Made by a program: the position numbers and the translations under genes. DNA of 64,000 bases from Roseomonas sp. (GTDB lineage: Bacteria; Pseudomonadota; Alphaproteobacteria; Acetobacterales; Acetobacteraceae). The stretch lies in the NCBI GenBank assembly GCA_020249925.1, contig JADCER010000009.1, forward strand, positions 186,001-250,000, given 5' to 3'. The notes beneath the pieces were generated by a model. The model searched no databases, was not told the DNA's origin, and saw only the letters and a program-made list of their open reading frames with translations. This document shows, piece by piece, positions 8,109 through 16,286 of the stretch (its first letter is position 1; the number at the start of each line of letters is the position of its first letter).

Positions 8109-9401
8109 ATGGCCCTTTCCCGCCGCGCCTTCCTGGCCGCTGCCGCACTGCCCGCGGCCCTTGCCGCGCCACGCATCGCCCATGCCCAGGCCGGTGCCGG
8201 GCGCGTTGTCATTATCGGCGGCGGCTTCGGCGGCGCTTCCGCCGCGCGTTTCGCGCGCGACAATTTCCCCACCCTTGACATTACGCTGATTGAACGGAGC
8301 CGGAGTTTCACCACCTGCCCCTATGGCAATCTGGTTCTCGCCGGCCGGCGGGACATGAACAGCATCACCTTCGGCTATGAAAAACTCGCCGCGCGCGGTG
8401 TGCGCGTGGTGCATCAAAGCGTGGTCGCGGTGGATGCGGCGGCGAAGCAGGTGCGCCTCGCGGATGGGGCGCAGGTGCCTTATGACCGGCTGATCATGTC
8501 GCCTGGCATCGACCTGAGGTGGGGTGCCATCGAAGGCTATGATGAAGCGGCGAGTGAACGCATGCCGCATGGCTGGGTGCCATCGCTGCAGCCGATTTCC
8601 CTGCTGCGCCGCCAGCTTGAAGCCATGCCAGATGGCGGCAATTTCATGATGGTCATTCCCGATAATCCCTTCCGCTGCCCGCCCGGCCCTTATGAGCGGA
8701 TCAGCATGGTCGCGGAATATCTGAAGCGCGCGAAGCCGCGCAGCAAGCTGATTGCGCTTGATGCGAAGAACGGCTTTTCCAAGCAGCCGCTATTCCAGGA
8801 TGCCTGGGCAGAGCTTTACCCCGGCATCATCGAATGGCGCGGCGCTTCCAATGATGGTCGCGTGACGCGGGTGAATGCCGCCGCCATGGAAGTGGAAACG
8901 GAATTCGGCGAAAAGCTCAAGGGCGCCGTGATCAATGTCATTCCGCCGCAAATGGCCGCGAAGATCGCGCGCGATGCGGGGCTTGCCAATCAATCCGGCT
9001 GGTGCCCCATCAAGCCAGCAACGCTCGAAAGTACGCAGGTGGAAGGCATCCATGTGCTGGGCGATGCGACCATCGCCGCGCCCATGCCGAAATCGGGCTT
9101 TGTCGCGTCATCGCATGCCAAGCATGCGGTGGCCTGCATCGCGGCATCGCTGGCGGGGCGCGCTCCGCCATCCGCGACCTTCTTCAATACCTGCTACAGC
9201 CACGTCGGGCCTGATTACGGCATTTCCATTGTCGGCGTCTTCCGCCCCGGCGCCAATGGCTTTGCCGAGGTTGAAGGTTCAGGTGGCGTCAGCCCGCGCA
9301 ATGCAGCACTGACCGCAGAGCGCCGGCGCGAACATCGTCAGCTTGAAGCGCTTTATGCCGATGGGTGGTACTACAGCATCACGGGTGAGATGTTCGGCTG
9401 A
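8109..9401 (+). CDS. flavocytochrome c sulfide dehydrogenase flavoprotein (SoxF/FccB)
   Basis: Predicted 430-aa FAD protein that oxidises sulfide, or persulfide on Sox components, and passes electrons to the small cytochrome encoded just upstream. It carries a Tat signal (MALSRRAFLAAAALPAALAA), an N-terminal FAD motif (VVIIGGGFGGASAARF) and two cysteines in TTCPYGNL and FNTCYSHVGPDYG that correspond to the redox disulfide of FccB. A second dinucleotide-related segment reads IHVLGDAT. Strong Shine-Dalgarno GGAGGAAA. Placed with soxC and soxD, it is probably the SoxF of this cluster. Confidence 0.92.
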   Translation: MALSRRAFLAAAALPAALAAPRIAHAQAGAGRVVIIGGGFGGASAARFARDNFPTLDITLIERSRSFTTCPYGNLVLAGRRDMNSITFGYEKLAARGVRVVHQSVVAVDAAAKQVRLADGAQVPYDRLIMSPGIDLRWGAIEGYDEAASERMPHGWVPSLQPISLLRRQLEAMPDGGNFMMVIPDNPFRCPPGPYERISMVAEYLKRAKPRSKLIALDAKNGFSKQPLFQDAWAELYPGIIEWRGASNDGRVTRVNAAAMEVETEFGEKLKGAVINVIPPQMAAKIARDAGLANQSGWCPIKPATLESTQVEGIHVLGDATIAAPMPKSGFVASSHAKHAVACIAASLAGRAPPSATFFNTCYSHVGPDYGISIVGVFRPGANGFAEVEGSGGVSPRNAALTAERRREHRQLEALYADGWYYSITGEMFG

Positions 9402-9420
9402 AATCGGGCAAGGGGCAAAG

Positions 9421-9447
9421 CCCTGACCATCCAAGCGATGGTCAGGG
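9421..9447 (+). terminator. perfect hairpin between soxF-like gene and soxC
   Basis: CCCTGACCATC (9421-9431) pairs perfectly with GATGGTCAGGG (9437-9447) around a 5-base loop. There is no T tract. It lies 41 bases before the soxC start in a same-strand gene series, so it may attenuate read-through or protect the upstream mRNA's 3' end. Confidence 0.5.
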
Positions 9448-9487
9448 GCCAGTTGGCGGTGAGAAGCTTTCTGCCAGGGAGGCCATC

Positions 9488-10768
9488 GTGAAGCTTGGAA
9501 AAGACCCAGCATCATCCTCCAGGCGCGGCTTGCTGCGCGCCGCCGGTGCTGGCGCGGCCAGCCTGGCGAGTGCGGGCGGCATCGCGCAAGCGGCCGGCAA
9601 TGCGGAAAACCAACCGCCCAATTTGCCGGAATGGTCGCGCAGCCTTGGCCCCGGCGTGATTGAGGAAACCTATGGTACGCGCAGCCGGCATGAAACCGCG
9701 GTACGCCGCTACGTGCCCTGGCTGACGCCGGATCGGGTTTCGTCAGTTTCCTTTACGCCGCTTGCGGATATGCATGGCATCATCACGCCATCCGGGCTGC
9801 ATTTCGAACGCCATCATGGCGGCGTGCCGGATGTAGACCCTGCGGATTATCGGCTGATGATCCATGGCATGGTGGAACGCCCGCTGATCTTCACGCTGGA
9901 AGATCTGAAGCGCCTGCCATCGGTTTCGCGCATTCATTTCATCGAATGCCCGGCCAATGGCGGCATGGAATGGCGCGGCGCGCAAATGTCTGGCGTGCAA
10001 TTCACGCATGGCATGCTGTCCTGTTCGGAATGGACTGGCGTGCCCTTGAAGGTTTTGCTCGCGCAAACCGGCTTGCGTGCGGGGGCTTCCTGGTTGTTGG
10101 CGGAAGCATCGGATGCGGCGCATCTGGCGCGGTCCATCCCGCTATCCAAAGCGCTGGATGATGCGATCATTGCCTTTGGCCAGAATGGCGAAGCAGTGCG
10201 GCCGCAACAGGGCTATCCCGTGCGGCTGGTGCTGCCGGGCTATGAGGGCAATATGTGGATCAAATGGTTGCGCCGCATCGAAATCGGCGATCGGCCTTGG
10301 TTCACGCGTTGGGAAACGCGCACCTATACGGATTTGATGCCTGATGGCCTGTCCCGCCAATTCACTTTTGTGAATGAGGTGAATTCAGTGATCACCGCGC
10401 CCTGCCCCGAAAAGCCGCTGCGCGGACGCCCGGGCTTTGTTGAAATTTCTGGCCTCGCCTGGTCAGGCGCCGGGCGCATTACGCGCGTGGATGTCAGTGT
10501 GGATGGCGGCGATAATTGGCGGAGTGCGACCTTGCAGGACCCCGTGCTGCCCAAGGCGCTGACGCGGTTTCGCATTCCCTGGGAATGGGCGGAAGGCCAG
10601 ACCGCCTATCTGCAAAGCCGCGCCATGGATGAAACCGGGCGCGTGCAGCCGACCATCACGGCACTAAGGCGTGCACGCGGGGTGGAGAGCATTTATCACA
10701 AGAACAGCATCCATACCTGGCTGGTTGATCGGGACGGGACGGTGGTGAATGTCCAGATTGATGCTTAA
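9488..10768 (+). CDS. soxC: sulfite dehydrogenase molybdopterin subunit SoxC
   Basis: Predicted 426-aa periplasmic sulfite-oxidase-family molybdoenzyme. With SoxD it acts as the sulfur dehydrogenase that allows complete thiosulfate oxidation. It begins with GTG behind GGGAGG. A Tat signal carries the RRGLLRAAGAG core. The molybdenum-ligand cysteine lies in HGMLSCSEWTGVPLK, preceded by FIECPANGGMEWRG. A C-terminal Mo-co dimerisation domain follows (FVEISGLAWSGAGRITRVD onward). The stop overlaps the soxD start region, so the two are translationally coupled, as in known soxCD pairs. Confidence 0.95.
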   Translation: MKLGKDPASSSRRGLLRAAGAGAASLASAGGIAQAAGNAENQPPNLPEWSRSLGPGVIEETYGTRSRHETAVRRYVPWLTPDRVSSVSFTPLADMHGIITPSGLHFERHHGGVPDVDPADYRLMIHGMVERPLIFTLEDLKRLPSVSRIHFIECPANGGMEWRGAQMSGVQFTHGMLSCSEWTGVPLKVLLAQTGLRAGASWLLAEASDAAHLARSIPLSKALDDAIIAFGQNGEAVRPQQGYPVRLVLPGYEGNMWIKWLRRIEIGDRPWFTRWETRTYTDLMPDGLSRQFTFVNEVNSVITAPCPEKPLRGRPGFVEISGLAWSGAGRITRVDVSVDGGDNWRSATLQDPVLPKALTRFRIPWEWAEGQTAYLQSRAMDETGRVQPTITALRRARGVESIYHKNSIHTWLVDRDGTVVNVQIDA

Positions 10769-11516
10769 GGTTGCGGGATACGCTGCTGCCGTCATGCTGA
10801 TTGCCGGGCTTGTGCAGGCGCAGCAGGCGCCTGGTCCAACCGCTGCGATCAGTGACCTCTATCAGCCCTTTACTGCCCCGCCGGGTGAGAGAACCCGCGC
10901 CGATATCGCCTGGCCTGCGGGTACGGTTGCACTGCCCTCCCCCATCCCCGGCATTGGCCGCCCTGCAACAAATGCGGAAATCGCCGGCTGGGATATCGCC
11001 GTGCGTGGCGATGGCCATAACCTGCCGCCCGGCAGCGGCACCGCGAAAGAAGGCGAGGAACTTTACGTCACGCATTGCGCTGCCTGCCATGGCGATTTCG
11101 GTGAAGGGCTGGAACGATGGCCTGCGCTGATGGGCGGGCGCGGCAGCCTGCGGTCGGACCAGCCAAGGCGCACCATTGGATCCTTCTGGCAGCATGCGCC
11201 GAGTGTTTTCGATTATATCCGCCGCGCCATGCCCTATGCCGCACCGCAGAGCCTAACGAATGACGAATACTACGCCATCACCGCCTATGTGCTGTACCTG
11301 AATGAGCTGATTGGCGAAGACGACAAGATGGACGCAACAAGCCTGCCCAAGCTTGCCATGCCCAATCGCGACGGCTTTGTGCTAGAAGGGCGGCCCGATA
11401 CGGAAAACAATGCCTGCATGAGCAATTGCCGCGAGGGCCGCGCGGTGAGCGTCACCATGGATAGTCGGCGCTTTGTGGCACCTGGTTCAGGGTCTGGCAC
11501 GGATAAGCCGGAGTAG
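10749..11516 (+). CDS. soxD: SoxD-type cytochrome c, short monoheme form
   Basis: Predicted 255-aa cytochrome c partner of SoxC. It overlaps the soxC 3' end by 20 bases; an ATG four codons later (10761) is an alternative start. A signal peptide (AGYAAAVMLIAGLVQA) is followed by one heme site, THCAACHGDFGEG, and a C-terminal segment containing NACMSNCREG, the paired-cysteine feature seen in SoxD proteins. Classical SoxD (Paracoccus type) is about 380 aa with two heme domains; here only the first heme domain is present. Short SoxD-like proteins are known, so this may be functional. Confidence 0.85.
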   Translation: MSRLMLKVAGYAAAVMLIAGLVQAQQAPGPTAAISDLYQPFTAPPGERTRADIAWPAGTVALPSPIPGIGRPATNAEIAGWDIAVRGDGHNLPPGSGTAKEGEELYVTHCAACHGDFGEGLERWPALMGGRGSLRSDQPRRTIGSFWQHAPSVFDYIRRAMPYAAPQSLTNDEYYAITAYVLYLNELIGEDDKMDATSLPKLAMPNRDGFVLEGRPDTENNACMSNCREGRAVSVTMDSRRFVAPGSGSGTDKPE

Positions 11517-11541
11517 ACCGGCGCTTCCCCGCGCCTATCCC

Positions 11542-12570
11542 TCAGCCTGCCAGACTGCCGACGGGTGTGGCCCTGTCCTGATGCATCACACGAAGCCCTG
11601 GCGCGGGCGTGGATGCCAGCAGCGCATCCGCCATATCGCGCACCGATGCGTGGCGCCGGCAGATCAGCCATTCGCCAATATTCCGCCGCAGCCTTGCCCA
11701 GCGGCGCGTAAACGGCCTGCCCGAGACAATATAGGCAATTGGCTGCGCTTCGGTCGCCATGTGCTGCACCAGACGTTCCGCCAAAGCGGACCCGGCGCCG
11801 ATAGGGGCGACATCGCCATCGCGGCGCTTGCGCAGGACCACGGAAGTATGGCGTGTATCCTCACGCTCCATCGGCACAAAGCCGCATTGCCAAGCCAGCA
11901 GCAACAGTGTCTCCGGGGTGAAATTCCAGATATGCGCCCGGTGAAAGATATTCCCCACCTGCTTATGGGTGGCGGAAAGATTGGGCACCTCAAGAAACAA
12001 AACGCCATCTTCGGCAAGCCAGGCATGAATGCGCCGCAGCGCCTGCCAGGGATCAACCACATGTTCCAGCACATGGTTCATGGTCACCAGATGAAGGCTG
12101 GCTTCAGCCGGTGCGGCCTGTTCGAAGCCGCCGGTTTGCATGGCAACGCCGTAGCTCCGCCGCGCGAAATCCGCATAGGCTTCATTCGGTTCTATGCCGC
12201 GCGCATCAAAGCCGCTGCGTGCCATGACATAGACGAATTCGCCCGAAGACGCGCCAATATCCAGAATGCGCGCGCCACTATGCAGGAAGGGCATGAGCCG
12301 ATTGGCGAGATATAATCCCCCCCGCAGGGCGCGCAGCGAATGTTTGCGCTTTGGTTCAAAGCCGCCCTTATACGCCACGCGGTATTCCTTGGCGTAGAAG
12401 GCAGCCATTTCTGCGGCACTCGGCAGCGGATGATGGCTGACCAGCCCGCAGCCGCAGCAAATAGCCGTTGTCAGCGGCTGATGCCCCCGGCCACGCGTTG
12501 CCAGCACCTCACGCTCCAAGCCGCCGCATAGGCCGCAAGGATCAGCCGAAAAACGATGCCCGATCTGCAT
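11542..12570 (-). CDS. class I SAM methyltransferase with N-terminal zinc motif
   Basis: Predicted 342-aa cytoplasmic methyltransferase. The N-terminus has a cysteine pattern (CGLCGG, then ICCGCG) like the zinc-binding head of the Methyltransf_13 C-methyltransferases that act on nucleotide sugars or polysaccharide precursors. Motif I is ILDIGASSGEFV (about 101-112). Further landmarks are TMNHVLEHVVDPW and a hydrophobic strand VLFLEVPNL. The gene stands alone between soxD (convergent) and a two-component system (divergent). The substrate is unknown. Confidence 0.8.
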   Translation of the reverse strand: MQIGHRFSADPCGLCGGLEREVLATRGRGHQPLTTAICCGCGLVSHHPLPSAAEMAAFYAKEYRVAYKGGFEPKRKHSLRALRGGLYLANRLMPFLHSGARILDIGASSGEFVYVMARSGFDARGIEPNEAYADFARRSYGVAMQTGGFEQAAPAEASLHLVTMNHVLEHVVDPWQALRRIHAWLAEDGVLFLEVPNLSATHKQVGNIFHRAHIWNFTPETLLLLAWQCGFVPMEREDTRHTSVVLRKRRDGDVAPIGAGSALAERLVQHMATEAQPIAYIVSGRPFTRRWARLRRNIGEWLICRRHASVRDMADALLASTPAPGLRVMHQDRATPVGSLAG

Positions 12571-12630
12571 GGACGCCTCCTTGACGGGGGCGGGTTAGCC
12601 TGGGCAGGGCTTCGGCAGGCTGACGGGGCC

Positions 12631-12649
12631 TGTCAGCTTGATGTCAGCT
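12631..12649 (+). promoter_or_regulatory. direct repeat, probable OmpR-type regulator site
   Basis: TGTCAGCT occurs at 12631-12638 and again at 12642-12649, an 11-base period. Tandem half-sites one helical turn apart are typical for OmpR/PhoB-class regulators. The repeat lies about 42 bases before the response regulator start, which suggests autoregulation. Flanking GCTGACGGGG and GCTAACGGGG form an outer, weaker repeat. Confidence 0.5.
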
Positions 12650-12690
12650 AACGGGGACTATTTTCTGGGCTGCAGGAGAATCGGGCCGCG

Positions 12691-13353
12691 ATGCGGATTT
12701 TGGTGGTTGAAGATGAGCCAGGGATCGCGCGGGATGTGCTGGGCGCGCTGGCATCGGCCGGCTTCGCCGCGGAACATGCCGCCGATGGCGATACCGCCTG
12801 GCAGCGTGGCGGCATTGAAGCCTTTGATGCTGCGGTGCTTGATCTTGGCCTGCCGCGCATGGATGGGCTTTCGCTGATCCGCCGCTGGCGCGCGGAAGGG
12901 GTGGCCTTTCCGATCCTGGTACTTTCCGCGCGCAGTACCTGGACCACACGCGTGGAAGCGATAGATGCCGGCGCGGATGATTATCTGATAAAACCCTTCG
13001 CCATGGAGGAGCTGTTGGCGCGGCTGCGCGCCATCCTGAGGCGTGCTGCCGGGCGCAGCCAAAACATCCTGGCAATTGGGGATTTGCTGCTTGATCTGCG
13101 CGCAAGGCGGCTTTCACGCGCAGGGGTGCCGGTTGAATTGACGTTGCTGGAATTCCGGCTGCTGGCCTATTTGATGCACCATGCCGGGCGCGCCATTCAT
13201 CAGACCGAGCTTTCGGAACATCTTTATGCCGGGGAAGCGGATCGCGGCGATAATGCGATTGAAGCGCTGATGGCACGCCTCAGGCGCAAGATCGGGCCGG
13301 ATACCATTCGTACCCGGCGCGGCCATGGCTATGTGATTGGCGGTGATGCGTGA
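12691..13353 (+). CDS. OmpR-family response regulator
   Basis: Predicted 220-aa cytoplasmic response regulator. The receiver domain (1-115) has the acidic pocket VVEDEPG, phosphoacceptor D51 in AVLDLGLPRMDG, the switch residue in LSARS and the conserved lysine in DDYLIKPF. The C-terminal winged helix (about 125-220) contains LTLLEFRLLAYLMHHAGR and ends RTRRGHGYVIG. The sequence resembles the PhoP/QseB/TctD branch. Its stop codon overlaps the GTG start of the sensor kinase. A direct repeat upstream fits autoregulation. Confidence 0.93.
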   Translation: MRILVVEDEPGIARDVLGALASAGFAAEHAADGDTAWQRGGIEAFDAAVLDLGLPRMDGLSLIRRWRAEGVAFPILVLSARSTWTTRVEAIDAGADDYLIKPFAMEELLARLRAILRRAAGRSQNILAIGDLLLDLRARRLSRAGVPVELTLLEFRLLAYLMHHAGRAIHQTELSEHLYAGEADRGDNAIEALMARLRRKIGPDTIRTRRGHGYVIGGDA

Positions 13354-14705
13354 CGAATTCCGTCCGCGCGCGTTTTGCGATTGTGGGTATTGCCACGGTG
13401 CTGATCGTGATCGGGGCGATCGGCATGGCAGTGCAGGGCATGTTCGAACGCCATAATGAACGGGAAGTCTTGGCGGAATTGGATGCCGATTTGCGCTTCC
13501 TGGCGCGCAGCCTTGTGCTGGATAATGGCGTTGCGACGCTGAGTGTGCAGCCCTTGGCTGATCCGCGCTTTCAGGAGCCGCTTTCGGGGCTGTATTGGCA
13601 AGTCAGGAATGACCGCACCGGGGCGATCTTGCGCTCCCCCTCGCTCGCTGGTGCCAGCTTCCCGCTTGAGCATGATCGCTTGGCGCTTGGTGAGCGTCAT
13701 CGCCACATCGTCTTCGGGCCCGAAGGCACCAAGTTGATTGTGCTTGAGCGCCGGATCGAGGACCCGAGCGAGCCGGCAGCGAGCTACCGCGTGGCGGTGG
13801 CCGTGGACCGCAAACTGCTTGAAGCGGCCAATCGCGCCTTTCTGCTTGACCTGTTGCCGCTGCTGGGGCTGATTGGGGCGGGCATGTTGCTTGCGTTCAC
13901 CTTGCAGGGCAGCCTTGCGCTGGGCCCGATAGCGCGTGCCAGGCGCGCCTTGCAGGAATTGGCTGAAGGCAAGCGGGAAGGGATTGGCGGGGCGCTGCCA
14001 AGCGAATTGCAAGCACTGGCGACCCGCTTCGATGCGCTATTGGATGAACAGCGCCGCGGCGCGCGATTGGCGCGGGAACGCACCGCCGATCTGGCGCATG
14101 GGCTGCGCACCGCACTGGCCTTGCTGAATGCGCGCATCAGGGAATTGCGTGATCGTGGTGATGGCGAAATGGCGCAAGCGCTGGAGGCCATTTCCACCAG
14201 CATTGAACAGCGCATGGCCCGCGAATTGGCCCGCGCCTATATCGAAGGGCCAAAAACACACTCTGTACCGCTGGCGCTGCGCCCGGTGATTGAACGTGTC
14301 GCGCGCGCCTTTGCGCGCACCAGCCGCGGCGAAACCCTGACCTGGCAGCAGGATATCCCGCAGGACGTGACGGCGGAGATTGAGGAAGGCGATTTTGTCG
14401 AATTGCTGGGCGTGCTGCTTGATAATGCAACGAAATGGGCATCCGGCAGGATCGGCATTGGCCTGCATCTGGCCCAAGGGGTGGTGCGGCTTTCGGTGGA
14501 AGATGATGGGCCTGGCATTCCACCCCAGGATCGTCGTGCGGCCTTGACCCGCGGCGTGCAGCTCAATAGCGACAAGAGCGGCACGGGCCTTGGCCTTGCC
14601 GTGGCGCGCGACATCGCCCTTGCCTATGGTGGTGAGGTTGATTTGGCCGATAGCGCGCTTGGCGGGCTTCGCGTGGAGGTAGTGCTGCCGCTGCGCCGCA
14701 GCTAA
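13350..14705 (+). CDS. sensor histidine kinase
   Basis: Predicted 451-aa inner-membrane kinase, partner of the preceding regulator, starting with GTG inside a GTGA overlap. It has a first membrane helix at about residues 9-31, a periplasmic sensor loop of about 130 residues, and a second helix at about 167-190. A HAMP-like linker follows, then the phosphorylation site (DLAHGLRTALALL), the N box (LLDNATKWASG), G1 (DDGPGIPP) and G2 (GTGLGLAVARD). Topology and motifs match PhoQ/QseC-type kinases. The signal is unknown. A TctC receptor follows but has its own ribosome binding site. Confidence 0.92.
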   Translation: MTNSVRARFAIVGIATVLIVIGAIGMAVQGMFERHNEREVLAELDADLRFLARSLVLDNGVATLSVQPLADPRFQEPLSGLYWQVRNDRTGAILRSPSLAGASFPLEHDRLALGERHRHIVFGPEGTKLIVLERRIEDPSEPAASYRVAVAVDRKLLEAANRAFLLDLLPLLGLIGAGMLLAFTLQGSLALGPIARARRALQELAEGKREGIGGALPSELQALATRFDALLDEQRRGARLARERTADLAHGLRTALALLNARIRELRDRGDGEMAQALEAISTSIEQRMARELARAYIEGPKTHSVPLALRPVIERVARAFARTSRGETLTWQQDIPQDVTAEIEEGDFVELLGVLLDNATKWASGRIGIGLHLAQGVVRLSVEDDGPGIPPQDRRAALTRGVQLNSDKSGTGLGLAVARDIALAYGGEVDLADSALGGLRVEVVLPLRRS

Positions 14706-14776
14706 GCCGCTTCACGGCCATTGGCGCAATCCGCGCAATCATGCAGACTTCCCCAAATACCAAAGGGAGAAACGCC

Positions 14777-15733
14777 ATGAAGCTTACCCGCCGCGCTGCC
14801 TTGGCCGCGCCCGCTTTGCTGCTTGCTGCCCGCGCCAAGGCGCAGGGCGGCTTTCCCAATCGCGCCGTGCGCATGATTGTGCCTTATACGCCCGGTGGCG
14901 TTTCGGACATCACTGCGCGCCTGATCGCCGAGCCATTGGCAGCCGCCTGGGGCCAGCCGGTGCCGGTGGAAAACCGCGCCGGGGCGGATGGCGTGATCGG
15001 CACGGAAGTGCTGGCGCGCAGCGCGCCAGATGGGCACACTCTTGCCCTGGTATCCGTGGCGCATCCCGTGAATGCGGCCTTTTATCGGCTGCCCTTCGAT
15101 ACCATGCGCGATTTCACCTTTATCACGCAGACCACGGCGACGCCTTTGGTGTTGTGTGCGCCGAAAGCCTTCGCACCCAATACACCGGCCGAATTGGTGG
15201 AATATGCCAAGCGTAACCCCGGCGTGACCTTTGCCGGCACGGGCGGCGTGGTGCGCCTTGCGCCCGTGCTCTTTGCCGAGCGCACCGGGATCAAGCTGGA
15301 AAACGTGCCCTATCGCGGCAGCACCCAGGCGCATCCGGACCTCATCGCCAATCGCGTGAACATCATGTTCGATACGGTGCCGGCTGCGCTGCCGCATATT
15401 CAGGCCGGCACGCTCAAGGCCCTTGCCACCACCGGCGCACGGCGCAGCCCGCAATTGCCCGATGTGCCAACGATTGGTGAGGCCTTCCTGCCCGGCTTTG
15501 AAGCTTCAACCTGGGGCATGGTGATTGGCCCCGCCGGCATTCCCGCACCCATTCTGGCCAAGCTCAACGCCGATATCCGCGCTGCGCTGCAAGTGCCAAG
15601 CGTGGTGGAACGCCACAAGACGCTGGGTGCTGAGATCGTGTCCAATACGCCTGAGGAAATGCGCGCCTTCACGGAAGCGGAGATGAAGAAATGGGGCGAT
15701 GCTGCGCGCGCGGCGGGCATTCAGCCGCAATAG
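14777..15733 (+). CDS. Bug/TctC family periplasmic solute receptor
   Basis: Predicted 318-aa periplasmic receptor. The start MKLTRRAALAAPALLLAAR at 14777 is supported by AAGGGAGA; the frame opening at 14741 lacks support. Family motifs: FPNRAVRMIVPYTPGGVSDI, VENRAGADGVIGTEVLA and PDGHTLALV, with a conserved GT.GG segment and VPYRGS. No membrane components are nearby. The two-component system immediately upstream could be the TctDE-like pair that regulates its uptake, but the partner transporter is not in view. Ligand unknown. Confidence 0.9.
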   Translation: MKLTRRAALAAPALLLAARAKAQGGFPNRAVRMIVPYTPGGVSDITARLIAEPLAAAWGQPVPVENRAGADGVIGTEVLARSAPDGHTLALVSVAHPVNAAFYRLPFDTMRDFTFITQTTATPLVLCAPKAFAPNTPAELVEYAKRNPGVTFAGTGGVVRLAPVLFAERTGIKLENVPYRGSTQAHPDLIANRVNIMFDTVPAALPHIQAGTLKALATTGARRSPQLPDVPTIGEAFLPGFEASTWGMVIGPAGIPAPILAKLNADIRAALQVPSVVERHKTLGAEIVSNTPEEMRAFTEAEMKKWGDAARAAGIQPQ

Positions 15734-15749
15734 AATCTGCGCATAACAA

Positions 15750-15775
15750 GGGGATCGCATACGGGCGCGATCCCC
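15750..15775. terminator. bidirectional terminator hairpin
   Basis: GGGGATCGC (15750-15758) pairs perfectly with GCGATCCCC (15767-15775) around an 8-base loop. It sits between the converging receptor and rhodanese genes. The T/A flanks are weak. Confidence 0.55.
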
Positions 15776-15784
15776 ATTGCAGCG

Positions 15785-16165
15785 TCAGGCCTTTTCAATC
15801 TCACCCCCGCCATCCACCCAATTCTTGAAGCCGCCCAGATTGCGCACATTGGCATAGCCCATGTCATGCAGCGTCTTCAGCACCAGCGCGGAACGCCCGC
15901 CTGAGGCGCAATAGGCGACAATGGTCTTGGCGCGATCGAAATTCGCATCATGCAAAGCGGATGAGGGATCAGCGCGGAATTCAACCAGACCACGCGGAAT
16001 GGTCAATGCGCCCGGCACCTTGCCGGAGGCCGCGACTTCTGCAGGTTCGCGCACATCCAGAAACACAACATCGGCGCGGCCGACCAGGCCCTTTGCTTCA
16101 TCGGCGCTGATGCGCGGCACCACGGCTTCCGCGGCGGCCAGCATTTGTTGGACGGTCAAGGTCAT
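15785..16165 (-). CDS. single-domain rhodanese
   Basis: Predicted 126-aa rhodanese-like sulfurtransferase or persulfide carrier. It contains DVVFLDVREPAEVAASGKVP and the active-site loop AYCASGGRSALV with a catalytic cysteine; the loop CASGGRS is the six-residue size seen in sulfur-transfer rhodaneses. No signal peptide, so cytoplasmic. A GGAGAAATG ribosome site precedes the start and itself overlaps the stop of a short remnant frame (see 16169-16240). A link to the sox genes is possible but not shown. Confidence 0.9.
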   Translation of the reverse strand: MTLTVQQMLAAAEAVVPRISADEAKGLVGRADVVFLDVREPAEVAASGKVPGALTIPRGLVEFRADPSSALHDANFDRAKTIVAYCASGGRSALVLKTLHDMGYANVRNLGGFKNWVDGGGEIEKA

Positions 16166-16168
16166 GGG

Positions 16169-16240
16169 TCATTTCTCCGAGAATGAAGGCGCATCATAGG
16201 CAGCATTCACACTAATCACACAAGCGTTCGGCCACGTAGG
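16169..16240 (-). pseudogene. C-terminal tail remnant, copy A
   Basis: The minus-strand frame ending at the TGA 16169-16171 encodes ...NACVISVNAAYDAPSFSEK. It strongly resembles the tail ...SACAMTRNAAYDDPSFGEK that ends at 16722. The two DNA segments are also alignable (about 16163-16230 against 16716-16785). Both end three bases before the start of a small gene. No upstream body of the protein is present, so this is interpreted as the residue of a deleted gene. The protein family was not recognised. Confidence 0.5.
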
Positions 16241-16286
16241 ATCACGTCCGAAGTGCTGCCGAAAGCAGATATCTCAGGTCTCGAAT

